A stretch of 5,461 bases of DNA, from NCBI GenBank assembly GCA_023381945.1, contig JAMCQY010000268.1, forward strand, positions 1 to 5,461. The letters run 5' to 3'. This stretch comes from Deltaproteobacteria bacterium. Lineage in GTDB: Bacteria; Desulfobacterota; Desulfobaccia; Desulfobaccales; 0-14-0-80-60-11. The notes under the pieces were generated by a model that saw only the letters and a list, made by a program, of their open reading frames with translations, ran no database searches and was not told the origin of the DNA. Made by a program: the position numbers and the translations under genes. Positions 4,848-5,461 of this stretch are shown in pieces; position 1 is the stretch's first letter, and the number at the start of each line of letters is the position of its first letter.

Positions 4848-5461
4848 ATGATAACTAGAACCGCGGCCGGCGGCTTCCCCTCCCCTCGGGGGAAGAGGGT
4901 TAGGGGGAGCGGGGAGACCGAATTTTTCACCCCCTCCCTGACCCTCCCCCATAAAGGGGGAGGGAAATTCCGCCGAACTTTGATTTTTGGCTTTTTAATC
5001 CTGTTTCTTGTGCTCCTGTCCTCCTTGGCCCTGGGCTGCAAGCCCGCGGAAGAAGAGAAGGTCTACGGCGGCCCGGACACCGGGCCGGCTTACGGTGATT
5101 GGTTCATCGACGCCTCCATCGGTGACGCCAGCACCTTGCTCGCTCCTCTGGCCAGCGATGCCGCCTCTTTCGGCATCATCGGCCTGATCTACGACAGCCT
5201 GTTGAAATACGACGGCGACCTCAACCTGGTGGGCCAGTTGGCCGAAAGCTGGCAGGTCTCCCCTGACGGCCTCGCCATCACCTTTAAATTACGACATGGG
5301 GTCAAGTGGCACGACGGCGCCCCTTTCACCGCCCAGGACGTGCTCTTCAGCTACCAGGTGATGGTGGATCCCAAGACCCCCACGGCCTACTCCGGCGACT
5401 ACCTCCAGGTGAAAAAGGCCGAAGTCCTGGACGATTACACCTTCCGGGTCACCTACCCGCA
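4848..5461 (+). CDS. Peptide-type ABC transporter substrate-binding lipoprotein (SBP family 5), 3' partial
   Basis: The gene runs off the right edge; 204 codons are visible. A hydrophobic segment TLIFGFLILFLVLLSS leads to the lipobox LALGC, predicting a lipid-anchored Cys64 (counted from the ATG at 4848). The mature part shows family-5 solute-binding protein (OppA/DppA type) hallmarks: GLIYDSLLKYD (112-122), LAESW (131-135), then TFKLRHGVKWHDGAPFTAQD (145-164). Such proteins capture oligopeptides, nickel or related ligands outside the cytoplasmic membrane for an ABC importer; permease and ATPase genes would lie to the right. The start is uncertain: ATG at 4848 is the only ATG/GTG/TTG between an upstream in-frame stop (4788) and TTG at 4980, but neither has a well-placed ribosome binding site. 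From 4848, the first 43 residues before the hydrophobic core include a 36-codon palindromic repeat, which is abnormal for a signal peptide. Confidence 0.85.
   Translation, partial: MITRTAAGGFPSPRGKRVRGSGETEFFTPSLTLPHKGGGKFRRTLIFGFLILFLVLLSSLALGCKPAEEEKVYGGPDTGPAYGDWFIDASIGDASTLLAPLASDAASFGIIGLIYDSLLKYDGDLNLVGQLAESWQVSPDGLAITFKLRHGVKWHDGAPFTAQDVLFSYQVMVDPKTPTAYSGDYLQVKKAEVLDDYTFRVTYP
4868..4975. repeat. 108-bp palindromic C/G-rich repeat element
   Basis: The element is bounded by CGGCGG (4868-4873) and its inverse CCGCCG (4970-4975). Its two halves are imperfect inverted copies of each other: GGGGGAAGAGGGTTAGGGGG on the left against CCCCCTCCCTGACCCTCCCC on the right. The right half contains a perfect 9-bp hairpin (4942-4950 with 4956-4964, loop ATAAA), and the left half a similar imperfect one. 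Repeats of this CCCTCxCTxACCCTCCCCC type recur between genes in many bacterial genomes and often produce spurious peptides. Here it overlaps the N-terminal coding part of the lipoprotein gene and is exactly 36 codons long. The boundaries are inferred from the terminal inverted repeats. Confidence 0.65.

Noticed and set aside
4284..4975. CRISPR array formed by the repeats in this part
   Set aside because: Only two short diverged hairpins and one palindromic element are present, with no regular repeat-spacer pattern.
4826..5041. 71-codon minus-strand frame with the peptide FPPPLWGRVREG
   Set aside because: This peptide is a typical translation of the C/G-rich palindromic repeat, and the frame is antisense to the lipoprotein signal sequence. 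No ribosome binding site or family similarity supports it.

Overview
The window looks like chromosomal DNA of a GC-rich Gram-negative bacterium. The gene style suggests a deltaproteobacterial/Desulfobacterota-like anaerobe: proteasome-fold protein, SHOCT membrane protein, family-5 peptide-binding lipoprotein and C/G-rich dispersed palindromes. That placement is inference, because no rRNA or other marker gene is present.

Layout. Positions 1-79 hold two strong hairpins. Two minus-strand genes follow. The first (95-706) is a 203-residue proteasome-fold protein that appears to lack the N-terminal threonine nucleophile. The second (902-1222) encodes an unrecognised 106-residue helical protein. A very AT-rich divergent intergenic region (1223-1527) separates them from a plus-strand pair: an unrecognised 99-residue helical protein (1528-1827) and, 37 nt later, the main feature of the window, a 768-residue fusion protein (1865-4171). 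Next come a spacer with hairpin repeats, a small SHOCT-domain membrane protein (4406-4645), a minus-strand tRNA-Pro(CGG) with encoded CCA (4649-4725), and the 5' part of a peptide-type ABC transporter substrate-binding lipoprotein (from 4848, running off the right edge).

The most interesting locus is the fusion. Residues 1-300 form a PLP-dependent cysteine synthase with all its signature motifs intact. Residues about 304-768 align with full-length cysteinyl-tRNA synthetase, nearly without gaps through the N-terminal part. However, the HIGH motif, the KMSKS motif and both zinc-binding cysteines are replaced, while the C-terminal tail typical of the family is kept. The simplest reading is a working cysteine synthase carrying a catalytically dead CysRS-like domain, possibly a cysteine or tRNA-Cys sensor. 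The small upstream gene is probably co-transcribed and may be a partner.

A second oddity is a 108-bp (36-codon) palindromic repeat that sits in frame inside the signal-peptide region of the lipoprotein gene. If it is removed in silico, the reading frame gives a normal-length lipoprotein signal peptide.
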